DNA of 36,274 nt from Lachnospiraceae bacterium (GCA_024680595.1 JAILCB010000027.1:1-36274); one strand, 5' to 3'; positions 26,767 to 34,431 are shown, numbered from the stretch's first letter. A program made the numbers and translations. The notes: generated by a model not told the origin, from the sequence alone.

Positions 26767-27798
26767 ATGGCAATCAATTTCGTAAAAAAACTACCCACAC
26801 CTGATGAAATCAAGAAGCTTCTGCCCCTAAGTCCCGAAATGCAGGAGGCAAAGCTTGAGAGAGACAAGGAAATCTCTGACGTATTAACAGGAAAAACCAA
26901 TAAATTTCTTGTCATCATAGGCCCCTGCTCTGCAGATAGCGAAGAGCCCGTCATCGAATACATTAACCGCTTAGCCCGGGTAAACGAAAAGGTCAAGGAC
27001 AAGCTGATTCTCATCCCCCGTATCTATACCAATAAGCCCAGAACCACAGGCGAGGGCTACAAAGGCATGGTCCACCAGCCGGATCCTGAGGGAGACACCG
27101 ACTTTGAGAAGGGCCTTCTGGCCATGCGGCATATGCACACCAGGGCCATTCGGGAAACGGGCCTCACCGCTGCAGACGAAATGCTCTACCCCGATAACTG
27201 GGGCTATGTCAGTGACATCCTCTCCTATGTAGCCATCGGTGCCCGGTCCGTAGAAGATCAGCAGCACCGAATCGTGGCCTCCGGCTTCGGCCTGCCTACA
27301 GGAATGAAGAATCCCACCAGCGGAGACCTGTCTGTCATGCTGAACTCCATAGTGGCAGCCCAGGACGCCCACATCTTCACCTACCGGGGTTACGAGGTTA
27401 ATACAGACGGAAATCCCCTGGCCCATGCCATACTCCGGGGTTCCGTCAATAAGCATGGAAATTCCATTCCTAATTACCATTACGAAGATCTGCAGCTGCT
27501 CTTTGAGAAATACAGTGAGCGGAATCTAAAGAATCCCGCCTGCATCATAGACGCCAACCATTCCAATTCCGGCAAGCAGTTCAAGGAGCAAATCCGCATC
27601 GTCAAGGAAATCCTCCACTCCCGGAAACACAATAAGGATATTCATAATATGGTTAAGGGTGTTATGATAGAAAGCTATCTGGAGGAAGGAAACCAAAAGA
27701 TCTGCGATCATATGATTTACGGAAAATCCATTACCGACCCCTGTCTGGGATGGGAAGATACAGAACGCCTCCTCTACCAAATGGCAGAAGAGGAATAA
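26767..27798 (+). CDS. aroF: 3-deoxy-7-phosphoheptulonate (DAHP) synthase, type I
   Basis: The enzyme condenses phosphoenolpyruvate and erythrose-4-phosphate, the first step of the shikimate pathway, in the cytoplasm. The product has 343 residues, matching the AroF/G/H class. Landmarks are IIGPCSADSEEPV, RIYTNKPRTTGEGYKGM (substrate lysine and arginine), AADEMLYPD, IGARSVEDQQHR, GLPTGMKNPTSGD, and the metal-binding region IIDANHSNSGKQ ending with GVMIESYLEEGNQ and ITDPCLGWEDTE. The ATG at 26767 follows AAAGGAAG. It stands alone with its own promoter and terminator. The sequence does not tell me which aromatic amino acid inhibits it, so the F/G/H letter is a family label only. Confidence 0.95.
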   Translation: MAINFVKKLPTPDEIKKLLPLSPEMQEAKLERDKEISDVLTGKTNKFLVIIGPCSADSEEPVIEYINRLARVNEKVKDKLILIPRIYTNKPRTTGEGYKGMVHQPDPEGDTDFEKGLLAMRHMHTRAIRETGLTAADEMLYPDNWGYVSDILSYVAIGARSVEDQQHRIVASGFGLPTGMKNPTSGDLSVMLNSIVAAQDAHIFTYRGYEVNTDGNPLAHAILRGSVNKHGNSIPNYHYEDLQLLFEKYSERNLKNPACIIDANHSNSGKQFKEQIRIVKEILHSRKHNKDIHNMVKGVMIESYLEEGNQKICDHMIYGKSITDPCLGWEDTERLLYQMAEEE

Positions 27799-27820
27799 AA
27801 AATAATTCCGGTACAGCCCT

Positions 27821-27865
27821 CCCGTCTTTCCATGGCGCATGGCGCATGGGGAGACGGGCTTTTTT
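27821..27865 (+). terminator. Terminator of the DAHP synthase gene
   Basis: CCCGTCT (27821-27827) pairs with AGACGGG (27852-27858), followed by CTTTTTT. The loop contains ATGGCGC twice in tandem, another small duplication. Confidence 0.8.
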
Positions 27866-27904
27866 CCGCACCGGAATCATCTCGCATATTCTATTGGCAC
27901 AGGG

Positions 27905-28789
27905 TCAATGCCTGGGATGGGCCTTTTGATATACCTCCTTCAGGCGATTCCTGTTCAGATTGGCATACATCTGGGTCGTGGAAATATCCGAGTGGCCCAG
28001 CATTTCCTGCACCGACTTCAAATCCGCCCCATTCTCCACCAGATGGAGGGCAAAACTATGGCGGAGCGTATGGGGGGTAATCTCCCCGTCAATCCCGGCC
28101 TTTTTCGCATAATACTTAATCAGCTTCCAAAAGCCCTGTCTGGACATCTGTACTCCCGAGCAATTCACGAAAAGAGCCGTCTCTCCCTTATTCTCAATCA
28201 TTACCTCCCTGGAATTAGCCAGATAATTCATCAAAGCCCATCTGGCCTCACTCCCAAAGGGAATAATCCGATCCTTACTGGCATCGTGGCATTCCACATA
28301 TCCCATGGACAGATTCAAGTCCGTGGTCTTCAGGGAAATCAGTTCCGTCACCCTCATCCCCGTGGCATATAGGAGCTCCAGCATAGCCTTATCCCTTAAT
28401 TCCTTAGGCGTATCCCCATTAGGCTGCTCCAGCAGCCTGGTAATATCCGAGGTGGAGAGAACAGAGGGAGCCTTCTTCACAATCTTGGGGGCTTTCAGAT
28501 TTTCCGCCGGATTCTTGGCAATTCTCCCCTCTTTCTCATAATAATGATAGAATGCTTTCATAGAAGCTATACTTCTAGAAACGGTAGCCGCTGTGAAATT
28601 CTTTTTCTCCAAATCCAAAACGTATGAGACTAGATTTGTTTCCGTCACATCCTGTATGCGTTTTACCCCTGCGGCATTTAAATATGTCAGCATTTTTTTC
28701 AAATCCCGCCTGTAGGACATCACGGTATTCTCAGAAGATTTTTTTACATTATGTAAATAATTTATGAACTCCACCAACTGCTCTTCCAT
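27905..28789 (-). CDS. xerD: Site-specific tyrosine recombinase XerD-like
   Basis: The product has 294 residues, normal for XerC/XerD. An N-terminal SAM-like domain (EEQLVEFINYLHNVKKSSENT ...) is followed by the catalytic domain with all residues visible: Arg in ATGMRVTELISL, Lys in ECHDASKDRIIPF, His-x-x-Arg in HTLRHSFALHL, His in LGHSDISTT and the nucleophile in TQMYANLN. Xer recombinases resolve chromosome dimers at dif. I call it XerD from overall appearance; a second Xer protein would be expected elsewhere. The start is ATG 28789 with AAGGGG eight bases upstream, two codons inside the track ORF. No mobile element borders it, which favours the housekeeping role. Confidence 0.88.
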   Translation of the reverse strand: MEEQLVEFINYLHNVKKSSENTVMSYRRDLKKMLTYLNAAGVKRIQDVTETNLVSYVLDLEKKNFTAATVSRSIASMKAFYHYYEKEGRIAKNPAENLKAPKIVKKAPSVLSTSDITRLLEQPNGDTPKELRDKAMLELLYATGMRVTELISLKTTDLNLSMGYVECHDASKDRIIPFGSEARWALMNYLANSREVMIENKGETALFVNCSGVQMSRQGFWKLIKYYAKKAGIDGEITPHTLRHSFALHLVENGADLKSVQEMLGHSDISTTQMYANLNRNRLKEVYQKAHPRH

Positions 28790-28846
28790 CGCCAAAACCC
28801 CTTAATTTTCCTAGTGGGGTATTAACACATAACTCCCACTTGAGAC

Positions 28847-28875
28847 ATTATATCCACCTATATTTGGAAATGCAA
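28847..28875 (-). promoter_or_regulatory. Promoter of the xerD-like gene
   Basis: On the minus strand TTGCAT (28870-28875), 17 bases, then a perfect TATAAT (28847-28852). The start codon is about 58 bases downstream. Confidence 0.65.
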
Positions 28876-28924
28876 CCCCATTTTTTTGGCCAAATTCGCA
28901 GTTTTCTCCCACTTTTTCAAAAAA

Positions 28925-28973
28925 ATCACAACATATCGTGATCGGTTACCCAAACAAATCAATATGTTGTGAT
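28925..28973. repeat. 12-bp perfect inverted repeat in the NUDIX-xerD gap
   Basis: ATCACAACATAT (28925-28936) and ATATGTTGTGAT (28962-28973) are exact reverse complements with a 25-base spacer, about 50 bases upstream of the xerD -35. Left arm is followed by CGTGATC, which echoes the TGTGATC of the right arm. It could be an operator with two half-sites or a cruciform. The rest of this 380-base gap is AT-rich with a copy of the NUDIX gene end. Confidence 0.6.
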
Positions 28974-29089
28974 CAAAAAAAATTATTAAATTTTTTCGGT
29001 GTTATGTTAATCAGTTATGGAATCCCAGCTACCATCTTATGGAAACCGAATAGGTTCATTATGCAAACCTAAGGGCCTATATCCCTATT

Positions 29090-29209
29090 CTCAAGTCTTG
29101 TGAAAAGCATTATAGGCCGGCAGAAACACGAAAGGCCTTACAGGGCCGGCCGGAACCAGTCCTGCACTCCTTTATCTCAAACCTTGTGAAAAGCATTATA
29201 AGCCAGCAG
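29090..29209 (-). repeat. Duplicated 3' end of the NUDIX gene
   Basis: The end of the gene including the stop (29176-29209) recurs at 29090-29123 with 30 of 34 bases identical, offset 86 bp. Even translated, the copy reads LPAYNAFHKT-stop against LLAYNAFHKV-stop in the gene. Confidence 0.88.
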
Positions 29210-29716
29210 GGAGGCAATGGTCTTGGAGTCCCTTATTTCCCCCTTTTGAATCATTTGCAAGAGACTGGAAAGGGAATAGGTCTCCACATCCACAAACTCA
29301 TCCTCATCCAAATGCTGCTTTGTCTTCACCAGGTTTTCCGCCACATAAACCTCAATCTTCTCCGTACAATAGGCAATAGCAGTATCTATGGTAATGAGAT
29401 GGGACAGCTTGCCAGGTTTATATCCAATCTCCTCCTCCAGCTCTCTGGCCGCCGCCCTTTCATAGGTTTCATTAAGGCCATTTCTGGAGCCTGCGGGAAT
29501 CTCAGTAGTCACCCGCTCCACCGAGGCACGATATTGGTGTACCATAATAATAGAGCCGTCGTCCATAACAGGAACAATCGCCGCCCCTCCCTTGTGAAGC
29601 ATCATATCATAGCGGACAATTTTCCCATCCGGCCGACGCAGGGTGTCCTCACAATAGTCCAGAATACTGGTCCTACGCACCAGTGTCCGCTTTAAGCGCT
29701 CAAATTTCTGTATCAT
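29177..29716 (-). CDS. NUDIX hydrolase, ADP-ribose pyrophosphatase-like
   Basis: The product has 179 residues. NUDIX enzymes of this type split ADP-ribose or related nucleoside diphosphates in the cytoplasm. The layout fits: an N-terminal strand region (LVRRTSILDYCEDTLRRPDG), IVPVMDDGSIIMVHQYR, the EIPAGSRN segment and the NUDIX helix RELEEEIGY. The helix half of the box is standard (E-x7-RELEEEIG), but the loop between the leading glycine and the first glutamate appears one residue longer than the GX5E consensus. The start is ATG 29716 with GGAGGAGG upstream, seven codons inside the track ORF. It precedes xerD on the same strand, but xerD has its own promoter. The gene's end is duplicated downstream. 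Confidence 0.9.
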   Translation of the reverse strand: MIQKFERLKRTLVRRTSILDYCEDTLRRPDGKIVRYDMMLHKGGAAIVPVMDDGSIIMVHQYRASVERVTTEIPAGSRNGLNETYERAAARELEEEIGYKPGKLSHLITIDTAIAYCTEKIEVYVAENLVKTKQHLDEDEFVDVETYSLSSLLQMIQKGEIRDSKTIASLLAYNAFHKV

Positions 29717-29795
29717 ATCTCTGCCTCCTCCCGCCATCCGGCGACAAATCCTAACCTACAACTATACAACACATCCCGAAAACACACCCGAAACC

Positions 29796-29880
29796 CCCGC
29801 CTACCGTGTGGGACAAGCTTCCGCTTGACCGCCAGGGTCAAATGCCGTTTCGCAAATCCCGCCTACCGCGTGGGACATGC
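29796..29880. repeat. 62-bp-spaced direct repeat CCCGCCTACCG
   Basis: CCCGCCTACCGTGTGGGACA starts at 29796 and a one-base variant (CCGCGTGGG) at 29858. They begin a 430-base gene-free stretch between aspartate aminotransferase and NUDIX that consists mostly of dispersed repeat modules. Confidence 0.65.
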
Positions 29881-29989
29881 CCTTCGCTCCGCGGAAGCCG
29901 GCCGCGCAGGTATTCCAAAGGCGACTCCGCAGCCCCTGATTCATTAAAGAATGAATTTCCGAGTGCGACTCCATAGCCCCTGAATTGAA

Positions 29990-30070
29990 TCAAGAGGGAA
30001 GATGCAAATCGTACCCTCGTCCGCGAGCCGCCGGTCGGCTTTAGCCGACAAATTCATCTCGGCGGCTCTG
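29990..30070 (+). repeat. Dispersed palindromic element, copy 1
   Basis: GAGCCGCCG (30025-30033) pairs with CGGCGGCTC (30060-30068), enclosing an inner perfect hairpin GTCGGCT/AGCCGAC. The conserved part starts about 35 bases earlier (AGAGGGAAGATGCAAATCG). Copies 2 and 3 are at 36108-36274. Nested stems with strong GC pairing resemble REP-type elements; no T-tract follows. Confidence 0.85.
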
Positions 30071-30081
30071 CGATAAAGAAT

Positions 30082-30120
30082 GACTTTCCGAATGCGGTAA
30101 AAAACCGAATCCGGAAAGTC
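30082..30120. repeat. TTTCCGAATGCG hairpin, third copy
   Basis: GACTTTCCG (30082-30090) pairs with CGGAAAGTC (30112-30120), with AATGCGG and CCGAATC inside. It matches the two hairpins at 26398 and 26521. It lies just downstream of the aspartate aminotransferase stop codon, so it could also stabilise that mRNA's 3' end. Confidence 0.7.
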
Positions 30121-30146
30121 ACACATCAAATCTAACCAAATATTAA

Positions 30147-31346
30147 TTATTTCAAACCATTCAGGAATTTCTCGATTCTATCCATCCCCTTCTCAATCTG
30201 CTCCAGGGAAATGGCATAGGACAGCCTAATATGATTAGGGTAACCAAAGTCCGGACAGGGCACGACAGCCACATCAAAGTCATTCAAGAGAATAGTGGCC
30301 AGGTTCCCGGTAGTTCCCACTTCCTGGCCCTTATAGGAGCGCTTCAGGGCTTCCGTACAGTCACAGAAGAGATAGAAGGCCCCCTGGGGCTCTGCCGCGT
30401 CTACATAGGGCATAGCGCATATCCTCTTGTAGATATACTTTCTCCTCTCATCAAAGGCCTGCCTCATCTTCTCCACAGAATCCTGAGGCCCGTTCAGAGC
30501 CTCCAGGGCAGCCTTCTGGGCAATGGAATTCACATTGGATGTAGAGTGGGACTGGACAGCCCCCATCAGGGAGGCGATCTCCTTAGAAGAGCCGGTATAG
30601 CCGACCCTCCAGCCCGTCATAGAATAGCCCTTGGAAAGACCGGAGCAGGTTATAGTTCTGTCATAGATCTCCTGACCCAGGGAAGCAATACTGGTATAAG
30701 GCTCCCCGGTGTAGAGCAAATTCTCATACATTTCATCCGAAATACAGTAAATATCATTCTTTACAATGACCTCGGCAAATTTCTCCAGGTCCTCCCTACC
30801 ATAAATCACTCCGGTGGGATTACTGGGATTGCAGAGGACAAAAGCCTTAGTCTTCTTGGTAATGGCACTCTGAAGCTGGTCAGGAGTAATCCTATAGCCA
30901 TTCTCCTTTGCGCCATAGATATGAACAGGAACTCCTCCCTGCAGCTTTACCATTTCCGGATAGGAAAGCCAGTAGGGTGCGGGAATAATCACCTCATCCC
31001 CGGGATTCAGGAGCGCACTGAAAACATTGGTAAGAGAGTGCTTACCGCCATTACTAATCACTATCTGATCCGGTGCGTAATCCAGCTTATTGAAATTCTT
31101 GAACTTGCGGGAAACCGCTTCCTTCAGTTCCTTGGTACCGGATGCCGGTGTATACTTGGTGAATCCCTCTCGGATTGCCTGCACCGCCGCATCGCAGATA
31201 TTCTCAGGGGTGTTGAAATCCGGCTCACCTGCCCCGAATCCGACTATATCCCTTCCCTCTGCCTTCAGCTCCTTAGCCCTAGCTGATATTACCAGCGTAG
31301 ACGAAGGCTTAACGTGTTTCGCCTTTTCAGATAGTGTTAATGACAT
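30147..31346 (-). CDS. Aspartate aminotransferase, class I PLP-dependent (subgroup Ib)
   Basis: The product has 399 residues. It interconverts aspartate/oxaloacetate and glutamate/2-oxoglutarate in the cytoplasm, the likely source of the aspartate used by asnA. Landmarks are GFGAGEPDFNTPENI, YTPASGTKELKEA, ISNGGKHSLTNVF, the ALLNPGDEVIIPAPYWLSY segment, CNPSNPTGVIY, ISDEMYENLLY, and the PLP lysine in CSGLSKGYSMTGWRVGY, with the C-terminal arginine in HIRLSYA. The start is ATG 31346 with AAAGGAGG five bases upstream; the track ORF adds 23 spurious codons. The family has aspartate, aromatic and prephenate aminotransferases that are hard to tell apart by eye, so I give no symbol. Confidence 0.9.
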   Translation of the reverse strand: MSLTLSEKAKHVKPSSTLVISARAKELKAEGRDIVGFGAGEPDFNTPENICDAAVQAIREGFTKYTPASGTKELKEAVSRKFKNFNKLDYAPDQIVISNGGKHSLTNVFSALLNPGDEVIIPAPYWLSYPEMVKLQGGVPVHIYGAKENGYRITPDQLQSAITKKTKAFVLCNPSNPTGVIYGREDLEKFAEVIVKNDIYCISDEMYENLLYTGEPYTSIASLGQEIYDRTITCSGLSKGYSMTGWRVGYTGSSKEIASLMGAVQSHSTSNVNSIAQKAALEALNGPQDSVEKMRQAFDERRKYIYKRICAMPYVDAAEPQGAFYLFCDCTEALKRSYKGQEVGTTGNLATILLNDFDVAVVPCPDFGYPNHIRLSYAISLEQIEKGMDRIEKFLNGLK

Positions 31347-31447
31347 AATACCTCCTTTTACCAACCGCCTGCCGTAATAGAAAAAATAATGATATACCCG
31401 CCAAAATCCCCACAATAAAAAAGACCCGGACGGGCAGATACTGTGCC

Positions 31448-31456
31448 ATTATAACA
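31448..31456 (-). promoter_or_regulatory. Extended -10 promoter of the aminotransferase gene
   Basis: TGTTATAAT on the minus strand (TG, one base, perfect TATAAT at 31448-31453), about 95 bases before the start codon. It overlaps the tail of the upstream terminator. Confidence 0.6.
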
Positions 31457-31506
31457 CAAAAAAGCCGCTTAAGCGAATATAAATCCACTCAGGCGGCATT
31501 TTTATT
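31456..31506 (-). terminator. Terminator of the lipoprotein gene (bidirectional)
   Basis: GCCGCTTAAG (31464-31473) pairs with CTCAGGCGGC (31488-31497) with one G-T pair and one mismatch. On the minus strand it is followed by TTTTTTGTG, about 100 bases after the lipoprotein stop codon. The plus-strand side also has a T-rich tail. Confidence 0.7.
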
Positions 31507-31596
31507 AAATATAACTAATGTTTTTTCTGAAAACTCCTAAATCCTAGGGCTTTTAGCCAAAAACACAGACCAAAGCCAATATAATTCCCGACTAAG

Positions 31597-32196
31597 TTAT
31601 TCCTCGGAGAAGTCTACATCTGTCACGGCACCATCCTCCATGGTGATGCTCAGGTCAAAACGGACAGAGGAATCTGCATTGTAGACATCATAGGTGATAT
31701 AGCTTTCATCCGCTTCACAGGGCTTGGAGAAGTCATAATTTGTGACTCCATATCTCGCAAAGAAAAGGGCAATCTGGGGATAGCAGGCGGCAATCTGCTT
31801 CTTCTGGTCATCCGTCACGCTATAAGCCTCACCGAACTCATCCTCAAAGCTTTCCTGGGCGTACTCCTTATCCCCGTCATTGGAGGAAACCAAATATGCC
31901 AGTCTGGAGGCATCCAGGTCACCTGCCTTATCAGAGATATCACCTACATCGCCATTTACTTCCAGATCAGGGCTTGTCAGATCCATGTAGGTGACGCCTT
32001 CCTTCTCCAAAACGCCGTCCACAAAGCCATAAGCATCCGGATCCGATTCCACAACCGTGGCTCCACCTTCCGAACCGGCCGCTGCAGCGGATGCGGAAGC
32101 ACCTGCTTTACCTGAATTACCGCAGGCTGTCATACCCACAACCAGTCCTGCAGAGAGCGCCAATACCAAAATTCTTTTAACCAATTGATTTTTCAT
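31597..32196 (-). CDS. Small secreted lipoprotein of unknown function
   Basis: The product has 199 residues. The N-terminus is a type II signal peptide: MKNQLVKR, a hydrophobic core (ILVLALSAGLVVGM) and a lipobox ending TAC, so the mature protein would start at that cysteine and be anchored outside the membrane. A Gly/Ala/Ser linker (ASASAAAAGSEGG) follows, then an acidic globular region (YGFVDGVLEKEGVTYMDLTS ... YDVYNADSSVRFDLSITMEDG). I do not recognise the domain. The start is ATG 32196 with GAGGAGG upstream; the track ORF begins 29 codons too early. It is followed by a terminator. The function is unknown. Confidence 0.85.
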   Translation of the reverse strand: MKNQLVKRILVLALSAGLVVGMTACGNSGKAGASASAAAAGSEGGATVVESDPDAYGFVDGVLEKEGVTYMDLTSPDLEVNGDVGDISDKAGDLDASRLAYLVSSNDGDKEYAQESFEDEFGEAYSVTDDQKKQIAACYPQIALFFARYGVTNYDFSKPCEADESYITYDVYNADSSVRFDLSITMEDGAVTDVDFSEE

Positions 32197-32336
32197 AGTC
32201 TTCCTCCTCAAATTATCTCTATTCAATAGCCACAAACTCTTTGGCTGCGACCTGCAACAGAGTCTAACACGGAGAATAACCATTTTCCATAGAATACATA
32301 AAATCTTAAATAAATCTCATATATTTCCTTCTATTT

Positions 32337-33161
32337 TCAGGCGCTGCGAAGCTGATCCTTCTTTTGCAGGGCCTCCTTTGTAGGCAGGGTTAAATCCTTC
32401 TTCTTCAATTCCCTCACTCTTTTCCGGAAACGGATAAGACCCCAGACCTTATTATAGAAATAATAGCCATTGACCAGCACACGGTTCAAGGGACCCAGCT
32501 TATCCTTGGTCGTATGGCGATAGGGTACTCCCCCATAGCTCAGCTCCCCGCCGGAACGGATATATTCAATGAGATCGGACTCCCTCTTTATAGAATCCGG
32601 AACCTCCGTCCAGGCCCGGCCAACACAGTCAATTTTGTGGGAATCCGACCCGCCGGTACCGGGCTTGTGGTAAACCCTTGCAAGACAGGCCGCCTCCTTA
32701 TTGCTCTGAGCCGTTTCACAGGAATTAAAGGCCTCAATAAAGTCGAACTTCAGCATAGTCGAGACCCTTCGGCCCTTCAGGCTATTGGCATAGCTCAGAT
32801 ATTTCTCCCCGCAGGGATGGGCGGGTCCCAGGATTCCCCCGTACTTATGGACGATCTGAATCAGTCTGTCGATTCCCATCCCCCTCATTTCCAGGATACG
32901 GAGCTTAATATTCTCAGGCATAATGACCAGAATATGACCCGCATTAATAGTATCATATTCAATTCCCTTAAATACGCGGAAATTGGGAAATTCCTTTCCC
33001 ATAACATCCCGCTGATAGGCCCTATAGCCGTCATAGGAATCATGATCGGTGACTACCATTCCGCCAAAGCCCAGCTCCGACAACCGGGCTATATAATCCC
33101 GAATGGGAATTGAGCCGTCGGTAGATCCCTCTTTTGTGTGACAGTGCATGTCAATTTTCAT
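32337..33161 (-). CDS. PHP-domain metal-dependent phosphoesterase
   Basis: The product has 274 residues. All PHP metal-binding motifs are in place: DMHCHTKEGS (HxH) at the N-terminus, VVTDHDSYDGY, PAHPCG and TGGSDSHKID. Stand-alone PHP proteins of this size hydrolyse phosphoesters such as 3',5'-nucleotides or short oligonucleotides, or histidinol phosphate; the substrate here is not known. A basic C-terminal helix (IRFRKRVRELKKKD) could contact nucleic acid. The start is ATG 33161, with GAGG about ten bases upstream, five codons inside the track ORF. It lies 55 bases after the response regulator on the same strand, so the two may share a transcript. Confidence 0.88.
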   Translation of the reverse strand: MKIDMHCHTKEGSTDGSIPIRDYIARLSELGFGGMVVTDHDSYDGYRAYQRDVMGKEFPNFRVFKGIEYDTINAGHILVIMPENIKLRILEMRGMGIDRLIQIVHKYGGILGPAHPCGEKYLSYANSLKGRRVSTMLKFDFIEAFNSCETAQSNKEAACLARVYHKPGTGGSDSHKIDCVGRAWTEVPDSIKRESDLIEYIRSGGELSYGGVPYRHTTKDKLGPLNRVLVNGYYFYNKVWGLIRFRKRVRELKKKDLTLPTKEALQKKDQLRSA

Positions 33162-33216
33162 AAATAAAAACCTCAATTATCTAATTACTAATCCGATAAC
33201 GATATGCAGCAGAGGT

Positions 33217-33948
33217 CTAACCGATGACCTCTTTCAATTTTCTAATTAATTCATTCTGCTTTACAGGCTTCAAAAGAAAACCGCTGGGATGGAGGGAGAC
33301 GCAGTTCATGACCATCTCCCGTTCGGAATTTCCGGTCAGGAAAACAACAGGAATCCTACTGTCCTTTTCCAGCTGCCGGATTTTGCTAAGTGTCGCAGGA
33401 CCGTCCATTTCCGGCATAAAGCAGTCCAAAAGGATACAGTCCGGATGGGTTTTCTCCAGGAACTTCAGAGCCTTTTCCCCCGAATTCACACAGGTTACCT
33501 TGAAAAACTGGTCCAGATATCCCTTGACCACTTTGAGGGCCACAGGATCATCATCCACAATGAGAACATGCTTTAATGGCGTCGATTCCTCAAATATCTT
33601 ATTAATGACCTTTTTTAATCCATCCATTCCGGTATAGGCAGGAAGAATATAGTCTGGTCCGGGCTTCACATTGGCCTTGAAAACCCCCCGGTCCTCCTCA
33701 TCCGACAGAAGAATTAGGGGAAGACTCCGGAAGCGCAAATTCTCTCTCAAGTCAATTAAGGGAAACAATATCTGTCGCCGGGCCCCTTCTAGATAAACTA
33801 CAATACACTCCGGCACAAATGCCCCCACACCGTCCAGCAGGCTATTACTGGCAAGCACCAGATATTGGCCCTGTAGGACATTACTGTATTCATTCCTCAT
33901 CTCATCCAGTTTTTTTATACTCGATGAAATAAATAGCACTTTCTGCAT
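33217..33948 (-). CDS. Two-receiver response regulator without output domain
   Basis: The product has 243 residues. The C-terminal half (about 126-243) is a canonical receiver: HVLIVDDDPVALK with the acidic pair, LLDCFMPEMDG with the phospho-acceptor Asp, VFLTGN with the switch Thr, and LLKPVKQNE with the Lys. The N-terminal half (about 1-120, MQKVLFISSSIKKLDEM ... IVVYLEGARR ... PLILLSDEEDRG) has the receiver outline but lacks the acidic pair and the acceptor Asp, so it is a pseudo-receiver. There is no DNA-binding or enzymatic domain, and no histidine kinase gene nearby. The start is ATG 33948 with GGAGG upstream. It may act as a phosphate sink or a protein-interaction switch; that is inference. 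Confidence 0.88.
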   Translation of the reverse strand: MQKVLFISSSIKKLDEMRNEYSNVLQGQYLVLASNSLLDGVGAFVPECIVVYLEGARRQILFPLIDLRENLRFRSLPLILLSDEEDRGVFKANVKPGPDYILPAYTGMDGLKKVINKIFEESTPLKHVLIVDDDPVALKVVKGYLDQFFKVTCVNSGEKALKFLEKTHPDCILLDCFMPEMDGPATLSKIRQLEKDSRIPVVFLTGNSEREMVMNCVSLHPSGFLLKPVKQNELIRKLKEVIG

Positions 33949-34080
33949 GGGATTCCTCCATCCTGGAACTAGCGGCCAAAATACCGTCATTTCACTTCGG
34001 GCAGGGCCGCCGCCATCAGGGAACTACAATATACCGATAATGCCAACAGCCCGAAAACGCTCCTCACCAGTCGCCATCCG

Positions 34081-34431
34081 CCACGGCTGTCTCTAAGCGG
34101 CAGATGCCCCAATTAGCCACAGGTGACTGGTCCACGGCTGTCTCTAGCAACAGCTGTCCCAGCCGGCCGCAGATGACTAGGCCACAGCTGTCTCTAGCAA
34201 CAGCTGCCCCAGCCGGCCGCAGATGACTAGGCCACGGCTGTCTCTAGCAACAGCTGCCCCAGCCGGCCGCAGGTGACTGGTCCACGGCTATCTCTAGCGG
34301 CAGCTGCCCCAGCCGGCCGCAGATGACTAGGCCACGGCAGTCTCTAGCGACAGCTGCCCCAGCCGGCCGCAGATGACTGGTCCACGGCTGTCTCTAGGCC
34401 GCAGGTGCCGCGGGCGTCTCTGGTGTGGCGG
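34081..34431 (-). repeat. Six-copy 50-bp tandem repeat spanning the vanW-like gene's stop codon
   Basis: CCACGGCTGTCTCTA-type unit starts lie at 34081, 34132, 34182, 34232, 34282, 34332 and 34382, an almost perfect 50-bp period. Inside each unit is CAGCTGCCCCAGCCGGCCGC then AGATGACT. The final partial copy (from 34382) is the 3' end of the vanW-like gene, with TAG inside the shared CTCTAG. Between 33949 and 34080 I see no gene or clear signal. Confidence 0.93.

Noticed and set aside
27905-28789. Integrase of a mobile element
   Set aside because: No attachment-site repeats, cargo or excisionase are seen; length and catalytic layout match housekeeping XerC/XerD.
29010-29030. dif site near xerD (GTGTTATGTTAATC)
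   Set aside because: Only one arm resembles a Xer half-site; the sequence 6 bases to the left does not form the second arm.
30231-31286. 351-residue plus-strand ORF opposite the aminotransferase gene
   Set aside because: It is a long antisense shadow of a clear PLP enzyme, with no start signal and no recognisable domain.
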